NCBI RefSeq assembly: GCF_013184985.2
Contig: NZ_CP063418.1
Location: forward strand, 2,108,001 to 2,172,000
Length of the DNA stretch: 64,000 bases
Source of the DNA: Actinomyces faecalis
Lineage (GTDB): Bacteria > Actinomycetota > Actinomycetes > Actinomycetales > Actinomycetaceae
Reading direction: 5' to 3'
In this document: positions 33,708-42,025 of the stretch, in pieces
Layout: every line of letters begins with the position of its first letter
Numbering within the stretch: the first letter of the stretch is position 1
Translations under genes and position numbers: made by a program
The notes under the pieces: model-generated
What the model was told of the DNA's origin: nothing
What the model saw: the letters and a program-made list of their open reading frames with translations, nothing else
Databases searched by the model: none

Positions 33708-33713
33708 ATGCTA
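33708..33713 (-). promoter_or_regulatory. Candidate rplK -10 element
   Basis: TAGCAT on the minus strand, 86 bp upstream of the rplK ATG, the same hexamer as near tuf. No good -35 is found. The rest of the 33,623-33,829 gap shows no gene. Confidence 0.35.
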
Positions 33714-33829
33714 GACCCGCCAAGGCTGCTGTAGCGAGCTCGGTGCCTGGAATCACAGGCATATCCGTGTGAGGAACGCTACCCGTATCCCTCTCAGGCC
33801 CGACTTCAGACCCGGCCACTAGTAACGCG

Positions 33830-33865
33830 GCGGGCCGTCGGAACCACGTGGTTCCGACGGCCCGC
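33830..33865 (-). terminator. nusG terminator
   Basis: A 36-bp perfect palindrome centred on CCACGTGG. It begins 43 nt past the nusG stop and gives a stem of about 16 bp. It separates secE-nusG from rplKA. Confidence 0.85.
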
Positions 33866-33907
33866 TCGACAACGTGCAGCCCGCCCCGCCAGGGACGGGC
33901 CCAACGG

Positions 33908-34687
33908 TCAGATCTTGGCGACCTGGGTGAAGGAGAGCTCGGCCGGGGTGTCGCGGCCGAAGAGGGAGATCAGCACCTGCAGCTTCTGGGTCTCGGGGTG
34001 GATCTCCGAGATCGTGGCGGGCAGGGACTCGAAGGGGCCGTCAGTGACGATGACGGACTCGCCGACCTCGAAGGCCACCTCGTAGACCTGGCCGCCCTCG
34101 ACCACCTGCGTACGACCACCCTCCTCAGGAGCAGCGTTGGCGGCAGCAGCCTGCTTGGCAGCAACCTCCTCAGGCGTGGGGCCGAGCTGGGAGACGGCCT
34201 CGTCGACGGTCAGCGGGACCGGGTTGTACCGGTCGCCCACGAAGCCGGTGACAGCCGGGGTGTCCTTGATGGTGCGCCACACGCGGTCCGAGGTCTCCGG
34301 GTCGTCCAGGTCCATGCGGACAAAGACGTAGCCGGGGATGCGCACGCGGGAGACTTCCTTCTTCTTCCCCGCGTTCTTGACCTCGATCACCGTCTCCATC
34401 GGGACGACGGCGTCGAAGACGTAGTCCTCCAGCTCAAAGTTCTCGGCGCGGGCCATGATGTCCGCAGCGACGCGGCGCTCGTAGCCGGAGTAGGTGTGCA
34501 GGACGTACCACTCGCCAGGCAGCGAGGACATCTGCTTGCGGAACTCCTCGACCGGGTCGACCTCAGCCACCGGCTCGGGCGCCGCCTCAGCCGGCTCGGC
34601 AGCCTCGACGTCGTCGGCCGAAGCCTCCTGGTCCACCTGGTCGGCAGAGTCCGCCACGGTCCCCTCGGGGAGATTCTCCTCTGACAC
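33908..34687 (-). CDS. nusG: Transcription termination/antitermination protein NusG
   Basis: 259 residues. An acidic N-terminal tail of about 55 residues is typical of Actinobacteria. The NGN domain runs from about [14 protein letters not shown] to TGFVGD. A 50-residue insert precedes the C-terminal KOW domain ([18 protein letters not shown]). NusG binds RNA polymerase and couples it to uS10 or Rho. It lies 60 bp after secE. Confidence 0.97.
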   Translation of the reverse strand: MSEENLPEGTVADSADQVDQEASADDVEAAEPAEAAPEPVAEVDPVEEFRKQMSSLPGEWYVLHTYSGYERRVAADIMARAENFELEDYVFDAVVPMETVIEVKNAGKKKEVSRVRIPGYVFVRMDLDDPETSDRVWRTIKDTPAVTGFVGDRYNPVPLTVDEAVSQLGPTPEEVAAKQAAAANAAPEEGGRTQVVEGGQVYEVAFEVGESVIVTDGPFESLPATISEIHPETQKLQVLISLFGRDTPAELSFTQVAKI

Positions 34688-34747
34688 GATTACCTGCTTT
34701 CCTGTGCGTTCTAAGGCGTGCTATCGCGTGATACCTGCGTCCGCAGG

Positions 34748-34990
34748 TCAGGCGAAGACCCACATGACGATGCGGTCGAAGACGAGGTCGAGGACCCCGG
34801 TGTAGGCCATGATCGCCACGATGAAGACCACCACCACGAGGAAGTAGGTCCACAGCTCGTTGCGGGTCGGCCACACGACCTTGCGGAGCTCGTCGATGAC
34901 CTGGCGGAAGAAGAGCGCCAGGCGGCCGAAGGGGCCTGCCTTGATCTTCTTCGGCTGTGCGCCCTTGGCGACAGTCGCGCCTTCACTCAT
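34748..34990 (-). CDS. secE: Preprotein translocase subunit SecE
   Basis: 80 residues from MSEGATVAKG. FFRQVIDELRKVVWPTRNEL is the conserved amphipathic helix of SecE, followed by one transmembrane helix (about 53-75), the short single-span form. It stabilises SecY. The frame stays open upstream through tRNA-Trp, which is not coding; Met 34990 with GAGGAT upstream is the natural start. Confidence 0.96.
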   Translation of the reverse strand: MSEGATVAKGAQPKKIKAGPFGRLALFFRQVIDELRKVVWPTRNELWTYFLVVVVFIVAIMAYTGVLDLVFDRIVMWVFA

Positions 34991-35082
34991 GCTCAGGATC
35001 CTCGGGTCGTCGGTTCGTTCAGCGCCCAGACGGGCGAGAGGGCGGAACCGACGGGATCTCCCGACAGATCCGCCGTTCTCAG

Positions 35083-35155
35083 CAGGGCAGGCGGGACTCG
35101 AACCCACAACCGCCGGTTTTGGAGACCGGTGCGCTACCAATTGCGCCACTGCCCT
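35083..35155 (-). tRNA. tRNA-Trp (anticodon CCA)
   Basis: A 73-nt cloverleaf. The acceptor stem AGGGCAG pairs with CTGCCCT, with discriminator G. The anticodon stem CCGGT/ACCGG encloses CTCCAAA, giving CCA. The T-loop is GTTCGAGTC. The 3' CCA is not encoded. It lies 92 bp upstream of secE, the common actinobacterial tRNA-Trp-secE-nusG order. Confidence 0.97.
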
Positions 35156-35180
35156 TCAGCGGGAACTGATCATGCCACAC

Positions 35181-35186
35181 ACTATA
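35181..35186 (-). promoter_or_regulatory. Candidate tRNA-Trp/secE-nusG -10 element
   Basis: TATAGT on the minus strand, 26 bp upstream of the tRNA 5' end, a close match to the -10 consensus. The -35 region is poor. It probably starts the tRNA-Trp-secE-nusG transcript. Confidence 0.5.
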
Positions 35187-35412
35187 CGTCTGGGGAAATC
35201 AGCAGCGGGTGGGCTACACCACGTACTGGCATCTAGATAGGTCCGGATCACAGCCAGGACAGGATCAACCAGGACCACCCTACGCCGTCGCACCCCATGA
35301 CACCCGGGCGGGGCGGAGCCGTCTCAGACCCATTGCGATCACTACACCTAACCCTGTGATGCGCCTCATAGTGCATGTCAGTCAACCAACCTGCTAGCCC
35401 AGGAACCCCACA

Positions 35413-35991
35413 ATGCCGGCCCTCCGCCCTTCACGCCGTGCACTGCTCACCCTTGCAGGGCTTTCCTGCACCGCGTCCCTCACCGCGGTAGTACCTGCCG
35501 CCTCAGCCGAGCCCACAGATGCCCCCACCGACTTCCTCAACGACGAGGACACCTTCAAGCAAGAGCTCCAGACGGCTTTCAGCACTCTGTTCTCTGTCGT
35601 ACTTACCCAGGACTCCGACGGCGCCTGGAGCGTCAACCAGCGCGCTGCCAGCCAGTTCCTCCCTGGCGAGGAAGACAGTATCAACGCGCTGTGCGAAGCC
35701 CTCAACGTCCGTGACGGGCATCAAGTCCGTGACACCTCGCGCGATGCCGCAGGCTATGCCAGGTGCGTCGTTCTCGGCGCAATCGGGGTCGACAGCCTCT
35801 TCGATATCAGCTACCGGCAGATCGCCGACTGGATCTGGAGCGAGTCATGGAAGAAGGTCGCCGACTACCTGTGGCCCAAGATCGCCAAGCATGCGGGGAA
35901 GGTCGTCCTGAAGGGAGCCGTCAAGTTCAGCCCTGGCGGGCTGGCCATCGCCCTGGCCCGGGCTGCGGTGGAGTGCGTGTGGGCCTCATAG
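35413..35991 (+). CDS. Secreted protein of unknown function with cationic C-terminal region
   Basis: 192 residues. The N-terminus RPSRRALLTLAGLS fits a Tat- or Sec-type signal, with cleavage near AASA-EPT (about 32). An acidic region follows. The last 65 residues are helical, Trp/Lys-rich and amphipathic (DWIWSESWKKVADYLWPKI, then AKHAGKVVLKGAVKF) and end in a hydrophobic VECVWAS. I recognise no domain. AGGAA lies nine bases before the ATG. The end overlaps a tiny membrane protein gene, suggesting a two-gene unit. A bacteriocin-like role is only a hypothesis. Confidence 0.7.
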   Translation: MPALRPSRRALLTLAGLSCTASLTAVVPAASAEPTDAPTDFLNDEDTFKQELQTAFSTLFSVVLTQDSDGAWSVNQRAASQFLPGEEDSINALCEALNVRDGHQVRDTSRDAAGYARCVVLGAIGVDSLFDISYRQIADWIWSESWKKVADYLWPKIAKHAGKVVLKGAVKFSPGGLAIALARAAVECVWAS

Positions 35992-36128
35992 ACCAGGCAA
36001 CGGCATTGAACACTCGCCCACGACACCTGGCCTGGCTGGTGGTCTCCAGCGTGCTGTTCGTACTGCTGACAAGCTGGCTCAGAAAACACTCACGCCAACA
36101 TACGCACAAGGACGCACTCAGTCGTTGA
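35979..36128 (+). CDS. Small single-span membrane protein, 49 residues
   Basis: The GTG start overlaps the last codons of the secreted-protein gene in another frame, with GGTGGAG five to six bases upstream. The product has one clear transmembrane helix (about residues 17-36, HLAWLVVSSVLFVLLTSWLR) and a basic, His/Lys-rich tail. The overlap suggests translational coupling. It could be an immunity or membrane partner of the upstream product. The function is unknown. Confidence 0.5.
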   Translation: MGLIDQATALNTRPRHLAWLVVSSVLFVLLTSWLRKHSRQHTHKDALSR

Positions 36129-36146
36129 CTGTGGGACCATGGACCC

Positions 36147-37361
36147 GTGAGTACTGCACCTCGGGCACGTGTCTCCGCCCGTCTCGCTGCCATTGCCCCC
36201 TCAGCCACGCTCGCCGTCGACGCCAAGGCCAAGGCCCTCAAGGCCGCTGGTCGTCCCGTCATCGGCTTCGGTGCCGGCGAGCCCGACTTCCCGACCCCGG
36301 ACTACATCGTCGAGGCCGCCGTCGCCGCGGCCAAGGACCCGCTCAACCACAAGTACTCCCCCGCCAAGGGGCTTCCGGCACTGCGCGAGGCGATCGCGGC
36401 CAAGACGCTGCGCGACTCCGGCTACGAGGTGAGCCCGGACGACGTCATCGTCACCAACGGCGGCAAGCAGGCCGTCTACGAGGCCTTCGCCGCACTGGTG
36501 GACCCGGGTGACGAGGTCATCCTCCCCGCTCCCTACTGGGTGACCTACCCCGAGTGCGTGCGCCTAGCCGGCGGCGTCCCGGTCGAGGTCTTCGCCGGCG
36601 CGGAGCAGGGGTACAAGGTGAGCGTCGAGCAGCTGGAGGCGGTACGCACCGAGCGCACCAAGGTCCTTCTGGTGTGCTCGCCCTCCAACCCGACCGGCGC
36701 GGTCTACACCCCCGAGGAGCTCACCGCCATCGGCCAGTGGGCCCTGGAGCACGGGATCTGGGTCGTCACCGACGAGATCTACGAGCACCTCCTCTACGAC
36801 GGCGCGCAGGCTGCGCACATCGTCCGGCTCGTCCCGGAGCTGGCTGAGCAGACCGTGGTGCTCAACGGTGTCGCCAAGACCTACGCCATGACCGGGTGGC
36901 GCGTGGGATGGCTCATCGGCCCGAGCGACGTCGTCAAGGCTGCCACCAACCTCCAGTCCCACCTGTCCTCCAACGTCGCCAACGTCTCCCAGCGCGCTGC
37001 CCTGGCGGCCGTGGCCGGTGACCTCGCTGCCGTGGAGAAGATGCGTGAGGCCTTCGACCGCCGGCGCCGGCTCATGGTGGACATGCTCAGCGGCATCGAG
37101 GGCCTGACCGTTCCCCACCCTCAGGGCGCCTTCTACGCCTACCCGAGCATCGAGGGCCTGATCGGCAAGAGCCTGCGCGGCACGGTCATCGACTCCTCGA
37201 TCACCCTGGCCGGCACGATCCTCGAGGAGGTCGACGTCGCCGTGGTCCCCGGTGAGGCCTTCGGACGCTCCGGGTTCCTGCGCCTGTCCTACGCGACGAG
37301 CGACGACGCGATCCGCGAGGGTATCGGCCGCCTCGCCTCGCTGCTGGCTGAGGCTGAGTAG
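36147..37361 (+). CDS. aspC: Class I pyridoxal-phosphate aminotransferase (aspartate aminotransferase family)
   Basis: 404 residues. [11 protein letters not shown] (about 41-51), the cofactor-binding PSNPTGAVY (179-187) and the PLP lysine K244 in [15 protein letters not shown] match the aspartate aminotransferase Ib subgroup. It likely exchanges amino groups between aspartate or related acids and 2-oxoglutarate. The start is GTG with only a weak upstream GGAC. It is a single gene closed by a strong terminator. Confidence 0.9.
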   Translation: MSTAPRARVSARLAAIAPSATLAVDAKAKALKAAGRPVIGFGAGEPDFPTPDYIVEAAVAAAKDPLNHKYSPAKGLPALREAIAAKTLRDSGYEVSPDDVIVTNGGKQAVYEAFAALVDPGDEVILPAPYWVTYPECVRLAGGVPVEVFAGAEQGYKVSVEQLEAVRTERTKVLLVCSPSNPTGAVYTPEELTAIGQWALEHGIWVVTDEIYEHLLYDGAQAAHIVRLVPELAEQTVVLNGVAKTYAMTGWRVGWLIGPSDVVKAATNLQSHLSSNVANVSQRAALAAVAGDLAAVEKMREAFDRRRRLMVDMLSGIEGLTVPHPQGAFYAYPSIEGLIGKSLRGTVIDSSITLAGTILEEVDVAVVPGEAFGRSGFLRLSYATSDDAIREGIGRLASLLAEAE

Positions 37362-37372
37362 CCGCAGCACGT

Positions 37373-37433
37373 CCCTTGAGCGGGAAGGGGATCACCGTCC
37401 GTCGTCGACGGTGAGCCCCTTCCCGCTCAAGGG
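37373..37433. terminator. Bidirectional terminator between converging genes
   Basis: CCCTTGAGCGGGAAGGGG (37373-37390) pairs with 37416-37433, and an inner TCACCGTC/GACGGTGA helix extends the stem. It lies between the aminotransferase stop and the stop of the minus-strand APH-like gene, serving both. Confidence 0.9.
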
Positions 37434-37435
37434 CC

Positions 37436-38692
37436 CTAGTGCGCGCCTCGACGTGCCTGGATCTCGCGAGCCTGGGCGAGCCAGGTCTCGGCACGAGCCA
37501 GACGTCCCTCAGCGTCGGGCCTCCACGGCCCTCCGTCCTCGCGACGAGCGCCAGCCACGAGTGAGAGCACCACACCGGCACAGCGCGCCCGCAGCGCCAC
37601 CGGATCGCACTGGGCCTGTGCCAGGGCCGTCCAGGTCTCCAGCACCGGACGCAGACGCGGGTAGGAGGCGGGCGCCAGGTGGTCAAGCACGCTGACGTGC
37701 CCGAGCAGGCAGGCCAGGTCGTCCACACGCCGCCCAGGCCCCAGCGAGTCCACGTCCAGCAGGCTGGCCACGGCCTCGCCCTCCATCAGCACGTTCGCCT
37801 CGTAGAAGTCCCCGTGGACCGGGACCACCGGCCCCGGGTCCGAGGTCCTCATGAGAGCCTCGACGCCGTCAGCCACCGCCCGGGCGCGTGCGGCGTGCTC
37901 GGGAAGCACCGTGGCTGCCGCGTGGGCGTAGTGACGTACCCGGTCCGACCACGCCGGCCTGGCCTCCAGCGCCAGCGCCTGGGCCGGCAGGGTGTTGAGC
38001 ACCTGGGTCAGGGAGGCGAACACCCTCGCCGACGTCGTGGAGTCCATACCCCGGGAGAGCAGCACGGACAGCGCCACGCCGCGTCCGGTGGACAGCAGCA
38101 CCAGCCCGTCAGCATCGGCACGCAGGACCTCGGGCACCGGCACGCCCGAGGCCCGCAGCATCCGCTGCCGCTTGGCGAAGGCTGCCGCCTGTCCGGGGCG
38201 GAAGACCTTGGCGTAGGCCGTGGTGCCGTCCCCGAAGGTCACACGCACCACGGCGCGGCGCGTAGGCCGGTACGCCACGATCGAGGTCTGGACAGGGACT
38301 CCCAGGCGCTGGCTGAGCAGAGCCGGCGTGCACGCCACGGGCAGGGCCGGCAGCTCCGGGTCAGCGGGATGGCGCCACACGCGGATCGGCGCCGGGGAGC
38401 GCCTCAACAGGCCTGCCGGGGCGACCGTCATGAGGCCCGGGGCCTGCGGGGAGGACAGCCGAGCCGTCGTCGCGCACAGGTACTGGGTCGTACGCAGCCC
38501 GCCCGTGGAGGCGACGACGACGGTATAGCCGACCGAGACGCCGGCGCCCGGCCGGTGATGGACAGAGTGAACCTCCCAGCTCACCAGCTGCTGGCCTGCC
38601 GGCACCAGCGCCGCGGCAAGGACCAGGGCCGCCTGAGGGCCTGTCAGGAGCGCGACATCCTCTGGCTCGTAACCGGCCGGTGCGTTGCTCAT
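37436..38692 (-). CDS. Aminoglycoside phosphotransferase-fold (APH family) protein
   Basis: 418 residues from Met 38692. The kinase-like catalytic loop VVPVHGDFYEANVLM and the following LLDVDSLGPGRRVDDLACLLGH match the APH/choline kinase fold (HGDxxxxN, then a D-x-D metal site). The N-terminal 170 residues are less conserved. The substrate is unknown and there is no reason to assume antibiotic resistance. It is a lone gene divergent from the adenosine deaminase. Confidence 0.75.
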   Translation of the reverse strand: MSNAPAGYEPEDVALLTGPQAALVLAAALVPAGQQLVSWEVHSVHHRPGAGVSVGYTVVVASTGGLRTTQYLCATTARLSSPQAPGLMTVAPAGLLRRSPAPIRVWRHPADPELPALPVACTPALLSQRLGVPVQTSIVAYRPTRRAVVRVTFGDGTTAYAKVFRPGQAAAFAKRQRMLRASGVPVPEVLRADADGLVLLSTGRGVALSVLLSRGMDSTTSARVFASLTQVLNTLPAQALALEARPAWSDRVRHYAHAAATVLPEHAARARAVADGVEALMRTSDPGPVVPVHGDFYEANVLMEGEAVASLLDVDSLGPGRRVDDLACLLGHVSVLDHLAPASYPRLRPVLETWTALAQAQCDPVALRARCAGVVLSLVAGARREDGGPWRPDAEGRLARAETWLAQAREIQARRGAH

Positions 38693-38770
38693 GCCCCAAG
38701 CATGCCCTAGACCGGCGCCGAGGCCAGGCCTGACGGGGCCACGGTGAGAAAGCCGTGGGACAATCCGGCC

Positions 38771-39793
38771 ATGCGCGACCTGTCCACCCTGCCCAAGGCG
38801 CACCTGCACCTGCACTTCACAGGATCGATGCGCCTGGAGACGTTGGTGGACCTCGCCCAGGGCTCACGCACCCGGCTGCCGTCCTCCTTCATCGACGGCG
38901 ACCCTCTGCGCGTCCCGGCTGACCACCGCGGCTGGTTCCGCTTCCAGCGCGCCTACGACACGGCCCGGCACCTGGTCACGAGCGAGGAGACGATGCGACG
39001 TATCGTCGTCGAGGCCGCGCTCGACGACGCGGCGGAGGGCTCCCGTCGCCTGGAGATCCAGGTGGACCCCACCGCCTACGCCCCCTACGTCGGCGGGATC
39101 ACCCCGGCCCTGGAGATCATTCTCGACGCCGCACGCCAGGCCACGGTCCTGTCCGGCGTCGAGGTCGCCGTCATCGTGGCGGCCTCACGGATCCGCCATC
39201 CCCTGGACGCCCGTACCCTCGCGCGCCTGGCAGTGCGCTACGCAGGCGACGAGCCGGGGACGGTCGTCGGCTTCGGCCTGTCCAACGACGAGCGGGCCGG
39301 GGACACCGCCTCGTGGGGACCGGCCTTCGGTATCGCGCGGCGGGCGGGGCTGGCCTCGCTGCCCCACGGCGGTGAGCTGCTGGGCCCCTCCCACGTACGC
39401 GACGTCGTCAGCGCGCTCGGTCCCACCCGCCTCGGGCACGGGGTCCGTACCGCCGAGGACCCGGCACTGCTGGACGAGGTCGTGGCCCGCGGTATCAGCC
39501 TGGAGGTGTGCCCTGCCTCGAACGTGAGCCTCGGGGTCTACCACGAGCCCGCAGACGTACCGCTGCCGACTCTGCTCGACCACGGCGCGCAGGTGGCGCT
39601 GAGCGCTGACGACCCCCTGCTCTTCCACTCTCGCCTGACCGACCAGTACGAGATCGCCCGTGGTCTGGGACTGGATGACGCCGCCCTGGCCGAGCTCGCA
39701 CGAGGATCGATCCGGGCCTCGCTGGCCTCGCCGTCGTCCAAGGCAGCCTGGTTGGCCGAGGTCGACCAGTGGCTGGCTACCCCGCAGGACTAG
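38771..39793 (+). CDS. add: Adenosine deaminase
   Basis: 340 residues. Zinc and catalytic motifs are HLHLHFTG near the N-terminus, SLPHGGE (catalytic Glu), RLGHG and LSADDPLLF. It converts adenosine or a related aminopurine nucleoside to inosine. ATG 38771 fits the family start; a GTG nine codons upstream is possible. The region just upstream (GACAAT six bases before the ATG) could make it leaderless. Confidence 0.88.
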   Translation: MRDLSTLPKAHLHLHFTGSMRLETLVDLAQGSRTRLPSSFIDGDPLRVPADHRGWFRFQRAYDTARHLVTSEETMRRIVVEAALDDAAEGSRRLEIQVDPTAYAPYVGGITPALEIILDAARQATVLSGVEVAVIVAASRIRHPLDARTLARLAVRYAGDEPGTVVGFGLSNDERAGDTASWGPAFGIARRAGLASLPHGGELLGPSHVRDVVSALGPTRLGHGVRTAEDPALLDEVVARGISLEVCPASNVSLGVYHEPADVPLPTLLDHGAQVALSADDPLLFHSRLTDQYEIARGLGLDDAALAELARGSIRASLASPSSKAAWLAEVDQWLATPQD

Positions 39794-39877
39794 GCGAGGG
39801 CTCCAGCCGTTCCGGCCACGACGACGAGGACGCTGCCGGCTGCCACCGAGCGCTCAGGAGCGGACACGAGCCTGTCA

Positions 39878-41155
39878 CTACCAGCCCACGTGCACGGGCT
39901 CGGGAACGAGCATGATGCCGTAGGCCCGACGCACGCCCTCGACGACGGCGTCACGCAGGTCGGTGACGTCGCGGGCTCGGGCGGAGCCTCGGTTGGTCAG
40001 GGCCAGCACGTGCTTGGTGGACAGGCTGGCGGCCGGACCTGCTGCTCCCTCACAAGCCACGCTGAAGCCCTTGGAGAATCCTGCGTGCTCGATCAGCCAC
40101 GCGGCGCTGGTCTTGACCAGGCCCTCCACCACGGGCGCAGGGACCGTTCCCGGCACGACGCGGGTGTGGTCGGTGACCGGGTAGCGAGGAGCGTCAGCCG
40201 GCAGGTGCTCGGCCTGCTCAGTGGTGAGCACCGGGTTGGTGAAGAAGGAGCCGGCGGACCAGGTGTCATGGTCACCAGGGTCCAGCACCATGCCCTTGGA
40301 GCGACGCAGGTCGAGGACCGCCTCACGCACGGCCAGTGCGTCCACCCGCTCGCCCGGCTCAGTGCCCAGCGCCTGGGCCAGCTGGTTGTAGGCGATGGGC
40401 GACGACAGTGAGGCCTGGCGCACCGAGAAGGTCGCGGACAGCACGACCCAGCGACCTGTGGGCCCCCACGTCCGCCCGCCTCCGACCTGCGGGTCGGTCA
40501 GGGACCGCTTGAGCTCGGAGTCCCGGTAGGACAGCCGCAGGCGGGACAGAGGCAGCTGCAGTGCCTGGCCGGCGGCCCGGTCCCACACGCGCACGCTCGC
40601 CAGGAGCTCGGCGACCTCAGTGCCGTAGGCCCCGATGTTCTGCACCGGCGCCGCTCCGACCGTGCCGGGGATCCCTGACAGGGTCTCGAAACCACCCCAC
40701 TGGCTGGCCACGGCCTGACGTACGAGGTCGTCCCAGGTGGTGCCTGCGGTAGCGCTGATCTCGACCCCGCCACAGCGGTCGTCAGCCAGGAGGGAGACCT
40801 CCTGACGGGAGTCTCGCAGCACCAGGCCGTCAAAGCCGGCGTCGGAGGCGACGATGTTCGAGCCGCCGCCGATGACGAGCAGGGGACGCCCGGCGTCGTC
40901 AGCCTGACGAACGGCGTCGATCATCTCGGCCTCGGTCGTGGCCTCGACGTACTCGCCCACGGGACCGCCCACGCGCATCGTCGTCAGCTCGGCCAGCGTC
41001 GTCGCAGGCGTAGCCGCCCCGGGCTCACGAGCGAGCGAGGGCACCGGTGCGGGCCACTGCTCCGGCGAGGCGTCCACCGAGATCGGCATCATGCACTGCT
41101 CGGTGTCACTGAGCGAGTCTCCGATGATGTTGCTGGTCCCGAGCTGGTCGCTCAT
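39878..41155 (-). CDS. murB: UDP-N-acetylenolpyruvoylglucosamine reductase
   Basis: 425 residues. The FAD-binding region has TTMRVGGPV, LVIGGGSNIVASD and SGIPGTVGAAPVQNIGAYG; the C-terminal domain has KGMVLDPGDHDTWSAGSFFTNP and IEHAGFSKG. It makes UDP-MurNAc for peptidoglycan. The N-terminus is about 40 residues longer than in E. coli. Met 41155 has GAAGGAG nine bases upstream; the frame extends upstream without support. Confidence 0.96.
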   Translation of the reverse strand: MSDQLGTSNIIGDSLSDTEQCMMPISVDASPEQWPAPVPSLAREPGAATPATTLAELTTMRVGGPVGEYVEATTEAEMIDAVRQADDAGRPLLVIGGGSNIVASDAGFDGLVLRDSRQEVSLLADDRCGGVEISATAGTTWDDLVRQAVASQWGGFETLSGIPGTVGAAPVQNIGAYGTEVAELLASVRVWDRAAGQALQLPLSRLRLSYRDSELKRSLTDPQVGGGRTWGPTGRWVVLSATFSVRQASLSSPIAYNQLAQALGTEPGERVDALAVREAVLDLRRSKGMVLDPGDHDTWSAGSFFTNPVLTTEQAEHLPADAPRYPVTDHTRVVPGTVPAPVVEGLVKTSAAWLIEHAGFSKGFSVACEGAAGPAASLSTKHVLALTNRGSARARDVTDLRDAVVEGVRRAYGIMLVPEPVHVGW

Positions 41156-41302
41156 ACGGTGAACTCCTTCGCGGTCATGGGCAGGGCGTCCCAGGGCCCG
41201 CCGTTCCTGTGCGCTCACGCAGGCCGCTGCGTGCAGGCCCGGGCGCCACGTAGGGACGCCAGGAACAAGTGTGCCCGGAGCACGGGCTCCGGGCACATCT
41301 CG

Positions 41303-41401
41303 TCACTTCTTGTTGCGACGCTGGTGACGCGTCTTGCGCAGCAGCTTGCGGTGCTTCTTCTTGGACATGCGCTTGCGGCGCTTCTTGATGACAGATCCCA
41401 T
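41303..41401 (-). CDS. 30S ribosomal protein bS22 (AURKAIP1/COX24-type)
   Basis: 32 residues, [20 protein letters not shown] at the start and ending RHQRRNKK, extremely basic. It matches the small actinobacterial ribosomal protein bS22 found at the decoding side of the 30S subunit. AAGGAG lies seven bases before the ATG. It lies between murB and the BldC-like regulator, the usual neighbourhood. Confidence 0.93.
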   Translation of the reverse strand: MGSVIKKRRKRMSKKKHRKLLRKTRHQRRNKK

Positions 41402-41547
41402 GGGGACTCCTTGTGGTCGTGGGTGCCGGTCCGCTCGCAGCCGACGGCGTCGCGCCAGCACACCGACACCAGGTCGGGCGAGCAGGGTGGTCGGGTTGGG
41501 GGCGAGCCCGCCCGATCACACAGGTGACCGGCTGATTCTAGCGGTTT

Positions 41548-41787
41548 TCAGGAGCCCGTCGACGCCGAGTCCTCGTGGCCCCAGTCACCTAGGCTCGCAG
41601 CCAGGTACTCCTCGACCGCGCGCTCAGGCACGCGGAAGGAACGACCGACCTGCATCGCCGGCAGGTCGCCGGAGTGCACCATGCGGTAGACCGTCATCTT
41701 GGACACGCGCAGCATGGCTGCGACCTCGGCCACGGTCAGGAACGAGGGGGCGCCTGATGCGCCGGAGGGAGAAGTACCCGGTGCCAT
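41548..41787 (-). CDS. BldC-like helix-turn-helix DNA-binding protein
   Basis: 79 residues. FLTVAEVAAMLRVSKMTVYRMV (about 16-37) followed by LPAMQVGRSFRVPERAVEEYL is a MerR-like winged HTH as in BldC and excisionase-family proteins. It is common next to bS22 in Actinobacteria. It probably acts as a small transcription regulator. No phage genes are nearby, so an excisionase role is unlikely. Confidence 0.85.
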   Translation of the reverse strand: MAPGTSPSGASGAPSFLTVAEVAAMLRVSKMTVYRMVHSGDLPAMQVGRSFRVPERAVEEYLAASLGDWGHEDSASTGS

Positions 41788-41870
41788 GGAAGCAAGGTCC
41801 CGTCTGCTGGAGTCGTCGTGGGGATAGGACGCGACGCGTCGGGCACGAAGCCACAGGCGTCAGCGACGTC

Positions 41871-41876
41871 ACTATA
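41871..41876 (-). promoter_or_regulatory. Candidate promoter -10 of the BldC-like gene
   Basis: TATAGT on the minus strand, 84 bp upstream of the ATG at 41787. The -35 is not convincing. The rest of the 41,788-42,025 gap holds no gene. Confidence 0.4.
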
Positions 41877-42025
41877 TCCTGCGCCTCAGCCGACGCACAC
41901 GTCATCAGCACCCCCTGACGTCACAGGCGTCGCATCTCACATATTTCGTCTCAGCAGACGCTTCCGTCACTGTGATCGGCGCCAGGACGACGCGGTGGCA
42001 GCACTGCATACGCAAAGAGGCCACA

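Noticed and set aside
34991..35149. Longer secE start
   Set aside because: The added segment is the tRNA-Trp gene read as protein.
37436..38692. Antibiotic-resistance call for the APH-fold gene
   Set aside because: Only the general kinase fold is visible. The neighbours are housekeeping genes, so resistance is not supported.
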